Position numbers and translations under genes: made by a program
Part shown: positions 27,459 to 36,272 of the stretch, piece by piece
Numbering within the stretch: position 1 is the first letter of the stretch
Layout: every line of letters begins with the position of its first letter
Notes under the pieces: generated by a model
The model's database searches: none
Seen by the model: only the letters and a program-made list of their open reading frames with translations
What the model was told of the DNA's origin: nothing
From: CAYOWK01 sp964407665
GTDB lineage: Bacteria; Pseudomonadota; Alphaproteobacteria; Caulobacterales; Hyphomonadaceae
NCBI GenBank assembly: GCA_964407665.1
Contig: CAYOWK010000019.1
Coordinates: 1 to 64,000, forward strand
Reading direction: 5' to 3'
Length of the DNA: 64,000 nt

Positions 27459-29519
27459 ATGACCGAGTTTCGCAACCTCTATAACCACGGAATGATCCGC
27501 GCTGCGGCCTGCTCGCCCGTGGTGGCTCTGGCCGATCCGTCTGCAAACGCGGCCTCCACGATCGACCTGATGCGCAAGGCCGACGCCGCCGGCGCCGCCC
27601 TGCTGGCCTGCCCGGAACTCGGGATTTCGGGCTATTCGCTCGACGACCTCCACATGCAGACCGCCCTGCTGGATGCGACTGAGGCGGCCATCGCCCGCCT
27701 TGTCGAGGCCAGCCGCACGCTGGCCGTGGTTGTCGTGGCCGGCGCCGCCGTCCGCAATGGCGACGCCATCTTCAATTGCGCCGTCGTCATCCATCGCGGC
27801 GCCATCCTCGGACTGGTCCCCAAGACCTACCTGCCCAACTACCGCGAGTTCTACGAGAAGCGGCAGTTCGCCTCCTCCGCCGACGCCATCTCCAGCACGA
27901 TCCGCATCGCCGGGCACGAGGCGCCGTTCGGAACCGACCTGATCTTCGAGGCCGCCGACGTTCCCGGCTTCCGCCTCGCCATCGACATCTGCGAGGACTT
28001 CTGGGCGCCCGTGCCGCCCTCCTCCTTCGCCGCCATGGCGGGCGCGACCGTCATCGTGAACCTGTCGGCCAGCAACATCACCATCGGCAAGGCCGCCGAC
28101 CGCGACATCCTCTGCGCCTCGCAGTCCGCCCGGGCCGTCTGCGCGTACATCTACACCGCCGCCGGCTATGGCGAGAGCACCACCGACGCAGCCTGGGACG
28201 GCCAGGTCTCGGTCTGGCAGCTCGGCGCCAAGCTGGACGAGTCCACCCGCTTCCCGGACGAGCCCGTCCTGCTGCTCAGCGACATCGACACCGGGCGCAT
28301 CGTCCAGGAGCGCCTGCGCACGCCGACCTTCCGCGACTGCGGCCGCATCCACGCAGACCGAGTCAGGGCCTTCCGTCACATCGTCTTCACGGCGGCCCCG
28401 GACCGCGAGGCCGTGCGTCCCCTGCTGAAGGCGCCGGACCGCTACCCCTACGTGCCCGACGATCCGGCGCGCCTCGACCATGACTGCTACGAAGCCTACA
28501 ACATCCAGGTTCAGGGCCTGCGCCGCCGCCTTGAATCCGCGCGCATCCGCAAGGCCGTCATCGGCGTTTCCGGCGGGCTCGACTCGACACAGGCGCTGCT
28601 GGTCACCGTCCGCGCCTTCGACCTGATGGGCCGCCCCCGCACCGACATCGTCGGCGTCACCATGCCGGGCTTTGCAACCTCCGACAGCACAAAGGCCCAC
28701 GCCCACGCCCTGATGAAGGAACTCGGGATCGACGCCCGCGAGATCGACATCCGGCCGATCGCGAAGCAGATGCTGTCGGACATCGGCCATCCCTACGCCG
28801 CGGGAAAGAAGGTCTACGACATCACGTTCGAGAACGTGCAGGCGGGCCTGCGCACCGACATCCTGTTCCGCCTCGCCAACCAGGAATCCGGCATGGTGGT
28901 CGGCACCGGCGACCTGTCGGAGCTGGCGCTCGGCTGGGCGACCTACGGCGTCGGCGACCACATGAGCCACTACAACGTCAACGCCTCGGTGGCGAAGACG
29001 CTGATCCAGCACCTGATCCGCTGGAGCGCGGCCAGCGGCAACTACCCCGATGCTGCAGGCGCCGTGATGCGCGCCATCCTGGACACCGAGATTTCACCCG
29101 AACTGGTGCCGCCCGGCGAAGACGGCAAGATCCAGAGCACGGAGGGGACAATCGGCCCCTACAACCTGCACGACTTCTTCCTCTACTTCACGATCCGCTA
29201 CGGCTTCGCGCCCTCGAAGATCGCCTTCCTCGCCGAGGCCGCCTGGGCCGACGCCGAGGCTGGCCTCTGGCCGCCGCACATGACCGAAAAGGGCAAGGCC
29301 GAGTACCCGCTCCCCGTCATCGTCGGATGGCTCGAGACCTTCGCGAAGCGCTTCTTCGTCACCAGCCAGTTCAAGCGGTCCGCCGTTCCAAACGGCCCCA
29401 AGACGACGTCCGGCGGCTCCCTGTCCCCCCGCGCCGACTGGCGTGCGCCCAGCGATTCCTCTGGCGAACCCTGGCTGGCCGACATTCGCCGCCTGAAGGA
29501 CTGGGCGGGGCTCGACTAG
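27459..29519 (+). CDS. nadE: Glutamine-dependent NAD+ synthetase
   Basis: Makes NAD+ from deamido-NAD+ and ATP, taking ammonia from glutamine. The N-terminal nitrilase-type glutaminase has its Glu in CPELGISGYS, Lys in PKTYLPNYREFYEKRQF and Cys in AIDICEDFW. The C-terminal synthetase has the PP-loop GVSGGLDSTQALL and EITPELVPPG-like downstream elements (SPELVPPGEDGK). I start at the ATG at 27459 (686 residues); a GTG three codons earlier is equally open. The gene stands alone and ends six bases before a convergent gene. Confidence 0.95.
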   Translation: MTEFRNLYNHGMIRAAACSPVVALADPSANAASTIDLMRKADAAGAALLACPELGISGYSLDDLHMQTALLDATEAAIARLVEASRTLAVVVVAGAAVRNGDAIFNCAVVIHRGAILGLVPKTYLPNYREFYEKRQFASSADAISSTIRIAGHEAPFGTDLIFEAADVPGFRLAIDICEDFWAPVPPSSFAAMAGATVIVNLSASNITIGKAADRDILCASQSARAVCAYIYTAAGYGESTTDAAWDGQVSVWQLGAKLDESTRFPDEPVLLLSDIDTGRIVQERLRTPTFRDCGRIHADRVRAFRHIVFTAAPDREAVRPLLKAPDRYPYVPDDPARLDHDCYEAYNIQVQGLRRRLESARIRKAVIGVSGGLDSTQALLVTVRAFDLMGRPRTDIVGVTMPGFATSDSTKAHAHALMKELGIDAREIDIRPIAKQMLSDIGHPYAAGKKVYDITFENVQAGLRTDILFRLANQESGMVVGTGDLSELALGWATYGVGDHMSHYNVNASVAKTLIQHLIRWSAASGNYPDAAGAVMRAILDTEISPELVPPGEDGKIQSTEGTIGPYNLHDFFLYFTIRYGFAPSKIAFLAEAAWADAEAGLWPPHMTEKGKAEYPLPVIVGWLETFAKRFFVTSQFKRSAVPNGPKTTSGGSLSPRADWRAPSDSSGEPWLADIRRLKDWAGLD

Positions 29520-29525
29520 CCGCGT

Positions 29526-30410
29526 CTACGCCGGCTTCCGGAACCGCAATGTCATGCGGTCGCTTTCGCCAATCGCCTTGTAGGTCTCGGCGCTGTAGCC
29601 CTCGGCCTCAGGCGTGCCGGGCTCAGGCGCCCGCAGGTTCGGCGGCAGCATCCAGACCCCCAGCGGATGATCCTTGGTGTCTTTCGGGTTGGCGTTGATC
29701 TCGGAGGCTTCCTCGAAGACAAACCCCGCCGCCTCGGCCAGCTGGATCACATACCCCTCCTGGACGTAACCGGACGCCCCCAGCAGGTCCTGGTCCTCCG
29801 AGGATGGCAGCCTGTGCTCCTCCACACCCAGAACGCCGCCCGGCTTCAGGGCGCGATAGGCGTCGCGGAAGATCTTGTCGGCATAGGCTCCGGCCATCCA
29901 GTTGTGGACATTGCGGAAGGTGAGAACCACGTCCGCCGATCCGTCGGGCGCTATCCCCGCAGCCGAATCGCGTGAAGCCACCGTGATCCGCACATCCCCG
30001 TAGTTCTGCGGCCGGTCGACGAACGCCGCCTTGAACGCCTCGACATTCTCGCGCGCATAATCGGAGGTCGCAGGGTCTGGCATCGCTGCATAGAGCACGC
30101 CGCCTCCGGCCTTCAGGTACGGCCCGAGAATGCCGGTATACCAGCCGCCGCCGGGAAACAGCTCCACGACGGTGTCGTCGTTCTCGACACCGAAAAATGT
30201 CAGCGTCTCGATCGGGTGACGCCAGACGTCGCGCGCCTTCTGATCGGCCGGGCGCCATTCGCCAGCCACCGCCCATTCCAGCGTGCCGGCCTTGCCCGTC
30301 GATGCGCCCGCAGCAGCCTCCGTGTCCGCTCCCGGGGCGCCCTCGCCCTTGCCGCACCCTGACAGTGCAAGAGCAGCGACCGCAACGGCGAACAGGCTGG
30401 CAAGCTTCAT
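29526..30410 (-). CDS. Methyltransferase-fold protein exported as a lipoprotein
   Basis: The ATG at 30410 follows GGAGAG and begins a lipoprotein signal (MKLASLFAVAVAALALSGC). The mature part has a Rossmann methyltransferase pattern: VVELFPGGGWYTGIL (SAM-loop position), DVVLTFRNVHNW, and FRDAYRALKPGGVLGVEEH. Similar class I methyltransferase-like proteins with signal peptides occur in alpha- and gammaproteobacteria. Because SAM is not expected outside the cytoplasm, the protein may bind another ligand. The frame is open 60 codons further upstream, but without a signal. Confidence 0.75.
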   Translation of the reverse strand: MKLASLFAVAVAALALSGCGKGEGAPGADTEAAAGASTGKAGTLEWAVAGEWRPADQKARDVWRHPIETLTFFGVENDDTVVELFPGGGWYTGILGPYLKAGGGVLYAAMPDPATSDYARENVEAFKAAFVDRPQNYGDVRITVASRDSAAGIAPDGSADVVLTFRNVHNWMAGAYADKIFRDAYRALKPGGVLGVEEHRLPSSEDQDLLGASGYVQEGYVIQLAEAAGFVFEEASEINANPKDTKDHPLGVWMLPPNLRAPEPGTPEAEGYSAETYKAIGESDRMTLRFRKPA

Positions 30411-30486
30411 GGGCAGTCTCTCCAGGGCAGGCCGCGAGCGGTCAGGGACACCGCAACAGTATCGATTCAGGCCCTCTTGAACAGCG

Positions 30487-30634
30487 CCAAAGACGTCCCA
30501 AGTCTTTGGAACGGGCGCCGGCATCGGGCCCGGGAAGACTGGCCGCACGGCCAGACGAAACTGGCGACGACGCCCGCAAACGACACCCAAATGGGGTCGC
30601 CGCCTTCAGAGTGACCTGTTGCTTGAAAGGACAG
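30487..30634 (+). promoter_or_regulatory. ROSE-like RNA thermometer in the hsp20 leader
   Basis: Four successive hairpins precede the hsp20 start: 30487-30509 (8-bp stem), 30539-30554 (6-bp stem, GCAC loop), 30581-30599, and 30616-30634. The last one, CTGTTGCTTGAAAGGACAG, traps the AAAGGA ribosome site, with TTGCT on the opposite arm. That is the conserved U-U-G-C-U opposite the Shine-Dalgarno seen in ROSE elements, including the bulged G. Heat would melt it and allow translation. Confidence 0.7.
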
Positions 30635-30638
30635 ACCC

Positions 30639-31115
30639 ATGAGCTCTTTTGATTTTTCCCCCCTCTATCGCACCGTCGTTGGTTTTGACCGGTTGGCCAG
30701 CATGATCGACACAGCGGCCCGGCTCGACGGCGCACAGGGTTATCCCCCCTACAACATCGAACAATCCGTCGAGGACGAGAACGCCTACGCGATCGAACTC
30801 GCGGTGGCCGGCTTCGGCGACAAGGATCTCGAACTCGAGGTCAAGGAAAGCCAGCTGATCATCATCGGCAAGAAAGACACCGCCGACGACAAGCGTCGCT
30901 TCGTGCATCGCGGCATCGCCGAACGCGGCTTCATCCGCCGCTTCCAGCTCGCTGACCACGTCGTGGTGACCGGCGCGAACCTCGTCAACGGCCTGCTCCG
31001 CGTCGAGCTTCGCCGCGAACTGCCCGAGGCCATGAAGCCCCGCAAGATCGCCATCGGCGACGCCGCTGCACGTCCGCAGGTGATCGAGGGCTCGAAGGGC
31101 GAACGCGCCGCATAG
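30639..31115 (+). CDS. Small heat shock protein (Hsp20/alpha-crystallin, IbpA-like)
   Basis: ATP-independent holding chaperone in the cytoplasm. The alpha-crystallin domain spans about residues 35-130 (YPPYNIEQSVEDENAYAIEL, ESQLIIIGKKD, GLLRVELRRELPE). The start MSSFDFSPLYRTVVGFDRL is the class A rhizobial/IbpA N-terminus, and RKIAIG supplies an I-x-I/V-like tail motif. Length 158. Expression is probably controlled by the ROSE-like leader directly upstream. Two strong hairpins follow the stop. It is monocistronic. Confidence 0.95.
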   Translation: MSSFDFSPLYRTVVGFDRLASMIDTAARLDGAQGYPPYNIEQSVEDENAYAIELAVAGFGDKDLELEVKESQLIIIGKKDTADDKRRFVHRGIAERGFIRRFQLADHVVVTGANLVNGLLRVELRRELPEAMKPRKIAIGDAAARPQVIEGSKGERAA

Positions 31116-31130
31116 CCACTGACAATCGAA

Positions 31131-31165
31131 GGCGGACGGGGCCCCTCCCCCTCGTCCCGTCCGCC
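31131..31165 (+). terminator. Strong hairpin downstream of hsp20
   Basis: GGCGGACGGG and CCCGTCCGCC form a perfect 10-bp stem with a 15-nt C-rich loop, 15 bases after the hsp20 stop. There is no U-tract, as often in GC-rich genomes. Confidence 0.6.
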
Positions 31166-31169
31166 CAGC

Positions 31170-31206
31170 AAGGCGCGCCCGGTCTCCCCCCCGCCGGGCG
31201 CGCCTT
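31170..31206 (+). terminator. Second strong hairpin downstream of hsp20
   Basis: AAGGCGCGCCCGG and CCGGGCGCGCCTT pair over 13 bp with an 11-nt loop. Its right arm is also the start of the 44-bp tandem repeats that follow. Confidence 0.6.
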
Positions 31207-31352
31207 CGCGCGTCCGGCATCTTGGTCTTCAAGGGTGGCGGGCGCGCCTTCGCGCGTCCGGCATCCTGGTCTTCAAGGGTGGCGGGCGCGCCTTCGCGCG
31301 TCCGGCATCCTGGTCTTCAAGGGTGGCGGGCGCGCCTTCGCGCGTCCGGCGT
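31196..31352. repeat. Tandem repeat, 44-bp unit, about 3.6 copies
   Basis: Units begin at 31196, 31240 and 31284, with a partial copy from 31328. Each starts GGGCGCGCCTTCGCGCGTCC and continues through GGTCTTCAAGGGTGGC. Copies differ by single bases. The unit is not a multiple of three and lies between genes, so it is unlikely to be coding. Confidence 0.95.
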
Positions 31353-31393
31353 CTTCAGGTTCCAGACTCACCGATCGACTTCGATCCACGGAT

Positions 31394-31497
31394 TGTCATC
31401 CCGGCCGCAGCGAAGCGGAGAGCCGGGATCCATTCATCCGCAATCGGGTTTGCCGGGAAATGGGTCCCGGGTCTCGCTGCGCTCGCCCGGGATGACA
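31394..31497. repeat. REP/MITE-like intergenic element with inverted ends
   Basis: A 104-base element bounded by TGTCATCCCGG and its exact complement CCGGGATGACA, with further CCGGGATCC/GGGTCCCGG complementarity inside. The same TCATCCCGG start appears at about 39432 and 41410, so it belongs to a dispersed family. It separates the hsp20 repeats from the rhomboid gene. Confidence 0.75.
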
Positions 31498-31543
31498 ACC
31501 GGTGAACTGCAGCCGGATCTGCGCCTTCCCGCGACCCGCTCGC

Positions 31544-32161
31544 CTACGCCAGGCCGATCCGCGAGAGAATCTGGTACCAGGTGTCCCGCACCGCCATCGG
31601 GTACAGCAGGCACACCAGAACGACGCCCATCAGCGCGCCCCCCAGGTGGGCGCCGTGTCCGATGCCGTCCTGAAGACGCCCGGACGCGAACGCCGAGTAC
31701 GCCACAAATGCGAACGCAAACAGGATCGCGGGCATCGGCACGAAGAAGACGTAGATCATGTCGAACGGCGCAAACATCGCAAACGCCGTCGTGACGCCCG
31801 AGATCGCCCCGGAGGCGCCCAGCGCCCGGTAATCCGGATTGCGCAGGTTCTCCGCGATCGCCCATCCCGATCCGGCGGCGAGCGACAGGAAGTAGAACGC
31901 CACGAACATTGGCGTGCCGATCATCTGCTCGAGGGAAGGCCCGAAGAAGAACAGCGACATCGCATTCACCAGCAGGTGAAACGGATCCGCGTGGATGAAG
32001 CCGGACGTCACGATCCGGTACAGCTCCTTGCCCTGCAACAGGGGCCGGACATGCAGCAGCAGCCGGTCCGCGAGGCGCGGATTGTTGAACACGACGATGC
32101 TGATCGCGATGTTGGCCGCCAGCAGCAGCAGCGTTGCAGGCGCATTCAGCATCTGGAGCAT
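31544..32161 (-). CDS. Rhomboid-family intramembrane serine protease
   Basis: Six hydrophobic segments with the catalytic Ser in GASGAISG (TM4) and His in GHGAHLGGALMG (TM6). SGFIHADPFHLLVNAMSLFFFG is the conserved L1/TM2 region with the HxxxxHxxxN-type pattern. Length 205 is the compact bacterial form. Cleaves membrane-protein helices; substrate unknown. It lies 27 bases downstream of the glutathione-transferase-like gene on the same strand and may be co-transcribed with it. Confidence 0.9.
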   Translation of the reverse strand: MLQMLNAPATLLLLAANIAISIVVFNNPRLADRLLLHVRPLLQGKELYRIVTSGFIHADPFHLLVNAMSLFFFGPSLEQMIGTPMFVAFYFLSLAAGSGWAIAENLRNPDYRALGASGAISGVTTAFAMFAPFDMIYVFFVPMPAILFAFAFVAYSAFASGRLQDGIGHGAHLGGALMGVVLVCLLYPMAVRDTWYQILSRIGLA

Positions 32162-32188
32162 TGGCGGACCCGGCCCTGCAGCGACCGA

Positions 32189-33586
32189 TCAGGCCTCTGG
32201 CGTCTTCCCGGCGGCCTCGGCTTCCGGTTCAGCGGCGACGGCGGCCGTTTCGACGTCGGACGGCGCATCGCCCGGCTCGCCGGATTCGGCAGGCGCCTCA
32301 GGCGCAGCCTCGGAGGCCACTGCCTCTTCCGCAGGCGCCTCGGCGACCGCTTCAGCGGCGGGCTCTTCCTCGCGCTTGGCGCGGCGGCGGCGAGCCGGCT
32401 TTTCGGCCACTTCCGCAACTTCCACGACCGCTTCAGCCTCAACCGGAGCGGCTTCGGCTACGCCGGTTTCGACGGGCGCGTCCTCGACCGCCGGGGCGGC
32501 CTCGGCGGGGGCCTCGGGTGCAGCGGTGGCCGCCTCTGCAGCGGCAGCTTCCTCCGCGAGGCGGCGGGCCAGACGCTCGGCGTCCTGCGGGCGCATCAGC
32601 GGCAGGGTGATCCCGGCGGCGTCCGTGAACGCGCGCAGTTCGGGGATCTCCTGGCCGCCGACAAACTTGCGGCGCAGCTCGCGGAACGAGCGGGCCGACG
32701 AGCGCAGCGGCGCGAGCGTGAACTGCTCCTTGCCGAAGGTGATGTCGAAGGTGTCGTTGCCAGCCAGCGAGTTCTCGAGGTTCTCGGCCGCCCACGGCAG
32801 GAAGCCGGCCGCCAGCTCTTCGGAGAAGATCGGCAGCAGCGTCTCGCGCAGGTCCTCGAGCGAGGCGAACGGACCGGTCGCGGTCGGCGCGGCCATGAAC
32901 TCGCACCACTTGGCGACGAACTCGCCGTCCTTCTCGATGATCTTGGCCGGCGTCGGGTCCTTCATCATCTGGATCAGCTGGCCGGCGATCGCGAAGTCGG
33001 CCACCGACGGACGGCCGCCGAACAGGCAGAGGTGTTTCTTCAGGTGGTCGTCGAGCAGCTTGATGAAGCGCTTGAACGACTTCTCCAGCGAGGCGCCGAA
33101 CTCACCCTCCAGGCCGACCGAGCGCAGCTGGTCGAGCATTCGGACAATGGCGCGGTCCTCGACCGCCTTGCGGTCGTCCGGAGCGCCCTGCGTGTAATAC
33201 TCGTCGACGACGCGCTGGGCGGCCAGACGCTGGTCCTTCTTGCGGGTCCAGCGGTAGTGATAGACCGTCTTGGACAGCCAGCTGTCAGCGTACTCTTCCA
33301 GCACGCCCATCAGGAACGACAGCGTGGGATCCGCCGGCAACGCGCTCGGCTCGGGGCTGTCGGCCTCGAGAGCCTCCATCATCGGCGTCGTGTCATGCAC
33401 CGCAAAGCCGCTGGCCGTGACCAGCACCGGCAGCGTCGGGAAACGCGAGAGCGCCTTCAGCTGCTCTTCGTTGTCCTGGTTGCGCGGCATCCAGTCATAC
33501 GACACCCCCTTGTAGGCAAGGTAGCTCCGCATTTTCGTGGAATAGGCGGACGTCTCGGCGCCGAACAGGCGGTAGGTGGCGGTCAT
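32189..33586 (-). CDS. Glutathione S-transferase-like protein with acidic/basic tail
   Basis: The N-terminal thioredoxin-like GST fold (TYRLFGAETSAYSTKMRSYL, FPTLPVLV, VHDTTPMMEALEA) is followed by an all-helical GST C-domain with GGRPSVADFAIAGQLI. The last 110 residues are low-complexity Ala/Glu/Pro with one basic patch (KPARRRRAKREEE), which is not part of normal GSTs. The ATG at 33586 has GGAGACA upstream. Catalytic assignment is uncertain because the usual Tyr/Ser/Cys position carries SAYS. Confidence 0.8.
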   Translation of the reverse strand: MTATYRLFGAETSAYSTKMRSYLAYKGVSYDWMPRNQDNEEQLKALSRFPTLPVLVTASGFAVHDTTPMMEALEADSPEPSALPADPTLSFLMGVLEEYADSWLSKTVYHYRWTRKKDQRLAAQRVVDEYYTQGAPDDRKAVEDRAIVRMLDQLRSVGLEGEFGASLEKSFKRFIKLLDDHLKKHLCLFGGRPSVADFAIAGQLIQMMKDPTPAKIIEKDGEFVAKWCEFMAAPTATGPFASLEDLRETLLPIFSEELAAGFLPWAAENLENSLAGNDTFDITFGKEQFTLAPLRSSARSFRELRRKFVGGQEIPELRAFTDAAGITLPLMRPQDAERLARRLAEEAAAAEAATAAPEAPAEAAPAVEDAPVETGVAEAAPVEAEAVVEVAEVAEKPARRRRAKREEEPAAEAVAEAPAEEAVASEAAPEAPAESGEPGDAPSDVETAAVAAEPEAEAAGKTPEA

Positions 33587-33694
33587 ACATGTCTCCGAAT
33601 GCGGCCGGAACCTATCTCTACCCGCCCCGCGTCACAACAGGCGTTTGCGTCGCGTCGCCGAAACGGCTAACCGCCGCAAATACAGGGAAAAACC

Positions 33695-34825
33695 ATGCCT
33701 GCCACTGTTCTTGCCTACGCCGACAAGATGTTCACGCCGTCGGAGAGCTTCATCCAGCGGTCCTACCGGTCGTTCGACACGCTGAAGCCCTTCTTTGCGG
33801 GCTCCGAAAAGCGCGGCGAGCCGCCGGCGGGCATCGAGGCGCTGGAAATCGGGCCGTTCCACGGCCCGATGGGCGAGGCCGGGTTCAAGCAGCTCGGTCT
33901 GGTCTCCGAAGCGCTCCGCGCCCGGCTGGCGCAGGAAAAACCCGTCGTCCTGCATACCCATTTCGGAAAATCCGGCGCCTACGCCCTGCCGCTGGCCAAA
34001 GCCCTCAAGCTGCCGCTGGTCGTGACCTATTATGGCGGCGACGCCACCAAGACCCAGAATACCGAGAACAATGCGTTCCGTGTCTACAACCGCCGCCGCG
34101 CCGAACTCTGGCAGACGGCGAAGCTGATTCTGCCCTGCTCCGACTTCATCCGCCGCGAGCTGGAAGCCAAGGGCTGCCCGCCGGAGAAGATGGTCGTTCA
34201 CCACAACACCGCCGACCCGGACCGTTTCCAGCCGGCGCCCAAGTCGAACATCCTCTTGTTCGCAGGCCGCTGGACCGAGAAGAAGGGCATCGACACCCTG
34301 ATCGCCGCCCTCGCCCGGCTGGGCCCGAAACTCGACGGCTGGCGCGTGAAACTGATCGGCGACGGCGACCTGAAGGCGCCGCTTGTGGCCCAGCTTGAGG
34401 CCGCGGGCGTCAAGGCCGAGCTTCCGGGCTGGGTGCCTGCCGACGAGATGCCGAAGCATTTCGCGGAAGCCGCCATCGTCTGCGTCCCCTCGAAACGCGC
34501 CAGCTCGGGCGATGCCGAGGGGCTGCCGCTGGTCTGCGTCGAGGCGATGCTGTCGGGCTGCGCGCTGGCCGCCACCTACCACGCCGGCATCCCCGAATGC
34601 GTGAAGGACGGCGAGACCGGCTATCTGGTCAACGAGGGCGACGATGAGGCCCTGGCCGACCGGATCGGCAGGATGCTCGCCGACCCGGAGATGACCCGCC
34701 GCATGGGCGAAGCGGGCCGCGCTTTCGCCCTCAGGGACTTCAACCTCGCCACCAAATCCCTGCGCCTCCAGGACCTCCTGACCGCCGTGGCGCAGGACGC
34801 CGGCACGCTGCCGCGCACTGTATGA
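33695..34825 (+). CDS. Family 4 glycosyltransferase (colanic-acid type)
   Basis: Retaining GT-B enzyme transferring a sugar from an NDP-donor to a surface polysaccharide or lipid. Seen are LHTHFGKSGAYALPLAKAL, VTYYGGDATK, LLFAGRWTEKKGIDTLI (start of the donor domain), LPGWVPADEMPKHFAEAAI and EGLPLVCVEAMLSGC with the E-x7-E motif, and a closing GRAFALRDFNL helix. Length 376 is normal. It diverges from the GST-like gene with about 108 bases between them. No other polysaccharide genes are adjacent, so the acceptor cannot be guessed. Confidence 0.9.
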   Translation: MPATVLAYADKMFTPSESFIQRSYRSFDTLKPFFAGSEKRGEPPAGIEALEIGPFHGPMGEAGFKQLGLVSEALRARLAQEKPVVLHTHFGKSGAYALPLAKALKLPLVVTYYGGDATKTQNTENNAFRVYNRRRAELWQTAKLILPCSDFIRRELEAKGCPPEKMVVHHNTADPDRFQPAPKSNILLFAGRWTEKKGIDTLIAALARLGPKLDGWRVKLIGDGDLKAPLVAQLEAAGVKAELPGWVPADEMPKHFAEAAIVCVPSKRASSGDAEGLPLVCVEAMLSGCALAATYHAGIPECVKDGETGYLVNEGDDEALADRIGRMLADPEMTRRMGEAGRAFALRDFNLATKSLRLQDLLTAVAQDAGTLPRTV

Positions 34826-34949
34826 CCCCGGGGCCAGCGCGACTCGCTCTCCATCCGGGCCTCAGGTTAATGCGCGACCGAGAATTGAATGCTGGCAGAT
34901 GACGAATTGGCCATAGGCGGCTGGCACATTTCCGTTTGAGGAAACGCGC

Positions 34950-36176
34950 ATGCCTGACGGACACATCTCCGCTGCCGCGCCCGCCCGCAGGGATATGTCG
35001 CCTGCCGGACGTATCCGGGCGCTTGCAGACGTCTCCCCCCGTCTTGAGGTTGCGCAGTTCCGCTTCATCGGGCTGGACGAGATCCGCAAGAGCTATGGCG
35101 CCCGCTGGCCGGACAAGCAGAAGCGGGTCCAGCAGATCGCGCGCGAGTTCATCGCCCGCCGGCTGAAGCGGGCGGACGTCGTCGTTGGCGGAGCGGACGG
35201 CTTCCTCGTGGTCTTCGCCGATCCCGACAGCGATGAGGCCCGCGTGGCGGTCGCCTCCATTTCAGAGGCGCTCAACACCTTCTTTCTGGGCGACGAGTTC
35301 GACGGTCTGGACGGGGAACGGGGACCATCGATCAACTGCGCAGCCCGGATCGACTTCATGGACGCCGGCGCGCTCGTCTCGCTGGCCGATTCCATCCCGG
35401 CCTCGCGTTCACCCGGCGCCGCTGCACCTTCACCCCCCACAAGGGTCCGTTTCCTCTACCAGCCGGTATGGGCCGCAGCCCACCAGGCGATCACCAGCTA
35501 CTTCGTCACCCCCACTGATGGTCGCGGCGGCCGGATCCCCGGCTACCACTTCGATCCGCTGCCGGATGGTCCGACGCCGTTTCTGGCCCTTGACGAGATC
35601 CAGCTCCGCGTATCGGAAGCCGGACTTCAGCAGCTGTTCGGCGGCGGCGGACGGGCCCTGGTCGGCGTCACGATCCATGTCACCAGCCTGCGCTGCCATG
35701 CCGACCGCACACGGCTGCTGGGCGTCCTCGGCCGCTTCGACGACCGGCTGCGGCGCTACCGCGTCTTGCGGCTTGCGGGCGTCGAGCCCGGCTTCCCTCG
35801 CATGTACCTCGAGGAGACGCTCCGCCTGATCCGTCCCCTCTGCCCCAACATCACGGTCGGCCTGCAGTGGAATGATCCGGACATCGCCTCGATCCTGGCC
35901 CTGAAGCCGATGTCCATCGGCTTCCCCCTCCACCACGACGCAAGGGGCCTGCTCGAGCCCGGCGAGGAGGTTCACGCCCGCATCCGCACCGCCGCCGCCA
36001 GCGCCAAACGGGCGGGCGTTCAGGTCTTCGCCAACGGCGATTTCAGCTTTGCCACAGCCCGGCGATTCGCAGCCGACGGCGTCGGGCTGCTGTCTTCTCC
36101 GATGATCTGGCCCCGCATGGCCCAGCCGGCCAGCATGACGGCCTGGCCGACCGCCCGGCTCTTGCCGGAAGCCTGA
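34950..36176 (+). CDS. Degenerate GGDEF/EAL-like protein
   Basis: The first 130 residues resemble a diguanylate-cyclase fold that has lost its site: RADVVVGGADGFLVVFADPD occupies the place of a GGDEF strand-turn-strand. The C-terminal 230 residues (RVRFLYQPVWAAAHQAITSY ... SEAGLQQL ... MSIGFPLH ... AKRAGVQVFANG ... ADGVGLLSSPMIWPR) follow the layout of an EAL barrel but lack E-A-L and the metal ligands. It may bind c-di-GMP or act as a scaffold; catalysis is unlikely. The ATG at 34950 follows GAGGAAA. The assignment is by pattern, not by firm motif. Confidence 0.55.
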   Translation: MPDGHISAAAPARRDMSPAGRIRALADVSPRLEVAQFRFIGLDEIRKSYGARWPDKQKRVQQIAREFIARRLKRADVVVGGADGFLVVFADPDSDEARVAVASISEALNTFFLGDEFDGLDGERGPSINCAARIDFMDAGALVSLADSIPASRSPGAAAPSPPTRVRFLYQPVWAAAHQAITSYFVTPTDGRGGRIPGYHFDPLPDGPTPFLALDEIQLRVSEAGLQQLFGGGGRALVGVTIHVTSLRCHADRTRLLGVLGRFDDRLRRYRVLRLAGVEPGFPRMYLEETLRLIRPLCPNITVGLQWNDPDIASILALKPMSIGFPLHHDARGLLEPGEEVHARIRTAAASAKRAGVQVFANGDFSFATARRFAADGVGLLSSPMIWPRMAQPASMTAWPTARLLPEA

Positions 36177-36272
36177 GAAAAAGGCTGGAGGACGACTGCT
36201 GGAAACGGTTCCGAACCGCCAAACACGCTGCTATACAGCCCGGAAACCAACTAGTTTCGGGGTGCTGATTCA

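Noticed and set aside
27366..29012. 548-codon minus-strand open frame antisense to nadE
   Set aside because: Shadow of nadE codon bias; Gly/Asp/Val-rich translation, no family, while nadE has all its catalytic motifs.
31502..33670. 722-codon plus-strand frame across the rhomboid and GST-like genes
   Set aside because: Antisense shadow; Arg/Gln/His-rich translation; both minus-strand genes carry clear motifs.
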